64,000 nt of DNA from Chaunax sp. Z400. Its lineage: Eukaryota; Chordata; Actinopteri; Lophiiformes; Chaunacidae. The translations under genes and the position numbers were made by a program. Below the pieces are notes generated by a model, which worked only from the letters and a program-made list of their open reading frames with translations, was not told the origin of the DNA and did not search any database. Positions 61,676-64,000 of the stretch are shown here, piece by piece; the first letter of the stretch is position 1, and each line of letters starts with the position of its first letter. The stretch spans positions 7,226,501-7,290,500 of the forward strand of contig CM075188.1 in the NCBI GenBank assembly GCA_037577475.1, in the 5' to 3' direction.

Positions 61676-63472
61676 CCCGTGTGTGGCGTCTGGCGTTCAA
61701 CGAACGTGGAAATGAAGAAACCACCACACCGTTAAATTCCTCCACGCTATGTCGCAGCCTGTCTTAACATGTTTCGGGAGGCAGAGACATTTACTCGGAT
61801 GTCAGACGTGTTCATGGGGCAGCGCTGTTAATACATGCTGCTCCGTATCTCCAACCTCCGGTTAGCAGGGTTAGCTCACTTTCACTCTTAAAAGTCTCTG
61901 TCAAAAATCCATTCTCGCATTTATAGGGATACCAATCCACAGGTCCGCTGTCCAAGGGACCCGCAAGCGTAGAATACAGTAAATGTTGTCGCCCAGGTTC
62001 AGAGTAACTCACACCCTTCATACTGGAGCTAACTCTGAGTTTGAAATATGAATATGACTTCATGTCAGTGTGCGCGAGCCCTGTTCTGGTAATCATTCAA
62101 GCCCACGTGACAGAATGCATATAGTAGCTCATTAGCGGCGGTCCTGAACCGAGCGTCTCAGACCGGACACGAGTCCTTTAGTGCTAAGATGCTGTGGCGT
62201 ACAGAAGGACGGCTTCAGCCCTTTGCTCTAGAACTACAAGAATAGTATGTGGACGAGACACCTCCATGTTTTATTTGTGTTCTAATGTTACTGCAGGACA
62301 CTCTTCAAACAAAGACTGATTTGTGCACATGCCATAGTGGGTGGTTAAAAATGTCCACTCTATGAGGTTTTTTTTTAAGTGCTATTATAGCCAAGAAGAG
62401 GTCAACCATGAAGTTCTGGTTCTTCAAGACCAGGGCGTTGAACTAAAGTTGCAAGAGATCCAATTAGTCAGCCCTCCTCCCCCTGCTGGGGTCTGAGTTT
62501 GAGGTCTGACCTAACCCTAACCCCTAATAATAATAATATACAACAACAACAACAATAATAATACTAATCTAAAAAAATTAAACCCCAAAAATAAATTTAA
62601 AGAAAAGGAACATTGAAAAAGAACAACCCCTAAGATTCAAACTAGGGTCATCTGGATGATGAGCTGATGTTTTTAGAAAAGATTAAAATGTCAACACTTG
62701 ACATTGACTAAAACTAGACTAAAATACTTGTGGTTTCTTTGTCTGAAATAAAATGCCCAGACTTTTAGTCATCTAAAATATGATTGAAAAACAGAATAAT
62801 GTTGACTTAATATGATAAAAACTTCTAATGACTTTTGACACAGGACCAAGTTTAAGATTAAATTACAAAATAGCTGACAAAATGAACACTAGTAGTGTTA
62901 GGGTTAGGGTTAGCACTAAACGTGTTAACTTTTGTTACTGTTAGGCCACACAAAGTTTTAACATTTAGTGTAGCATCATCTCATCATTATGACCACATCA
63001 GCCATCGGCCAGCAGAACGACAGCCTACATAGGCTAACTTTAAAGCCAGTTTAAGAAATTCTATATATTTTTCTTTGGTTGAGAAGAGCCCAGGTGTGAT
63101 GTCTAGAGAAATAGAGAGATCATCTGACAATTAATCAGGTGTTTTCAGGTTTGATTAATGACAAAGATCGGATAGACAAAAGATGAGTTTATTCCTGATT
63201 CTTTGCAGCAGATGTGAAAGTAAATCTTTGGGTCCAGTGTGAAATACTTCTGTGACATTCAATTTAGATTGTTCCTGTAAATATTTCATGGGGATGCGAT
63301 CGATATACTTGTCTCCGAGCTACTTTTTCTGTTTACGACAGTATTTGTCATAGTGGAAGAACTTCAATATCACTGCAACGGTGTGCTTGGATTATTCAAG
63401 AGTCAGAGAACTTTCTCTGCATTTTAGAATCAACACTCTTCTACTTTTTAACTTTTAGTGAGTGATTCTTAC
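61676..63472 (-). promoter_or_regulatory. gabrb3: gabrb3 5' UTR and upstream region
   Basis: The 5' UTR and core promoter must lie here, but no transcription start can be fixed. The part up to about 62200 is richer in GC and CpG than the rest. A short upstream reading frame lies at 61747-61770. At 62512-62525 ccctaaccc words and at 62896-62915 ttagggttaggg words occur in opposite orientation. The minus-strand open frame at 61812-62096 shows no motif. Confidence 0.5.
61747..61770 (-). promoter_or_regulatory. possible upstream ORF of gabrb3
   Basis: ATG at 61768-61770 opens a 7-codon frame (MLRQAAT) ending TAG at 61747-61749, 71 bp before the gabrb3 start codon. It matters only if the 5' UTR reaches this far. 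Confidence 0.4.
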
Positions 63473-63520
63473 CTTGTGTCATAGATGGCGTACAGCTTCT
63501 TGTTCCCATCAACAGCATTC
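63473..63520 (-). CDS. unassigned 48-nt coding-like exon
   Basis: The segment is flanked by a strong acceptor (ctctctatcttgtatttacag) and a consensus donor (ACAAG|gtaagaat) on the minus strand. One frame reads NAVDGNKKLYAIYDT with partial codons at both ends (one base at the start, AG at the end). I do not recognise the protein. It may belong to a gene upstream of gabrb3 or be an alternative 5' exon of gabrb3, since its phase would join exon 2 in frame. Confidence 0.6.
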
Positions 63521-64000
63521 CTGTAAATACAAGATAGAGAGGAATTACGTTCTGTGTTAATACAGTGCACACATTTTGCATGTCCCAGCAGGAGATGTCC
63601 AAATTCATCAATCTGCTGCATGTTCATAAGCAACTCTTTGCATTTGATCTCATCTGTTCAGATTTAAAAGAAAACCACTTAGAACTGACTCAGTTGGAAG
63701 TGACATGACCTTAAATCCTGGTGGAGATAACTGCAGAAAAAATAAATATACTGTAGTGTTCTATTTATGCTGCTGGCAGACACATGTGACAAATCGTCTC
63801 CTCCTGCAATCTGGACAATTAACCACAATAATCAGGACTCTTCCTTTTTAGGTTTGTGTCCCATTTAAGTTAGGACTACAATAGTCTACACACAAAGTGA
63901 AAAAATTGTGATAATGTAATGGATGAAGTTTATATGAAGTAGTTTTAGAAAAAGAAAACTCAACACAGGATTCACTACTAGATCTGATTTTTCCTGTCGC
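63521..64000. other. sequence upstream of the unassigned exon
   Basis: AT-rich sequence, probably intronic if the exon at 63473-63520 is real. Nothing else is recognised. Confidence 0.4.

Noticed and set aside
61458..61745. 95-codon minus-strand frame over gabrb3 exons 1 and 2
   Set aside because: Out-of-frame shadow of the real exons, reading through intron 1.
61812..62096. 94-codon minus-strand frame upstream of gabrb3 exon 1
   Set aside because: No signal peptide, motif or donor that would join it in frame; more likely 5' flank or UTR.

Overview
The window is genomic DNA from a bony fish. It carries two intron-containing nuclear genes in the vertebrate order ATP10A next to GABRB3, introns of 82 bp to 12.6 kb, and many interspersed repeats of types seen in teleosts: BEL/Pao, hAT, Tc1, Harbinger-like and piggyBac-like MITEs, and a tRNA-derived SINE. 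Both genes read on the minus strand, so their biological order runs from high to low coordinates. Left end (1-2310): the first coding exon of atp10a, a P4-ATPase lipid flippase, with part of intron 1 and its GC-rich 5' flank. At 2316-6389 a BEL/Pao LTR retrotransposon has landed about 525 bp upstream of the atp10a start codon, in the same orientation. It has 5-bp target duplications, one full 366-bp LTR, a 57-bp remnant of the other LTR, and a pol gene broken by three stops and a frameshift; gag and protease are missing. Middle (6395-36178): about 30 kb with no host gene that I can recognise. It holds a partial hAT element between two identical 168-bp direct repeats, a Tc1 transposase remnant, a Harbinger-like MITE nested in an older repeat, LINE-like fragments, a SINE with target duplications, a piggyBac-like MITE and several dispersed teleost repeats. 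Right half (36179-61675): the complete coding sequence of gabrb3, the GABA-A receptor beta-3 subunit, in nine coding exons of 80, 92, 68, 221, 83, 138, 153, 239 and 348 bp. They join to 1422 bp (473 codons plus stop) with consensus splice sites and compatible phases throughout. Intron 2 is almost wholly a minisatellite of about 34 units. Upstream of gabrb3 (61676-64000) lies its 5' flank and one 48-nt exon-like segment on the same strand with strong splice sites whose gene I cannot identify. Function: the beta-3 subunit is part of a pentameric GABA-gated chloride channel in the plasma membrane, and ATP10A is a plasma-membrane phospholipid flippase. Their adjacency is an old syntenic arrangement and not evidence of a shared pathway. 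I see no bacterial-type operon, CRISPR array or functional tRNA.
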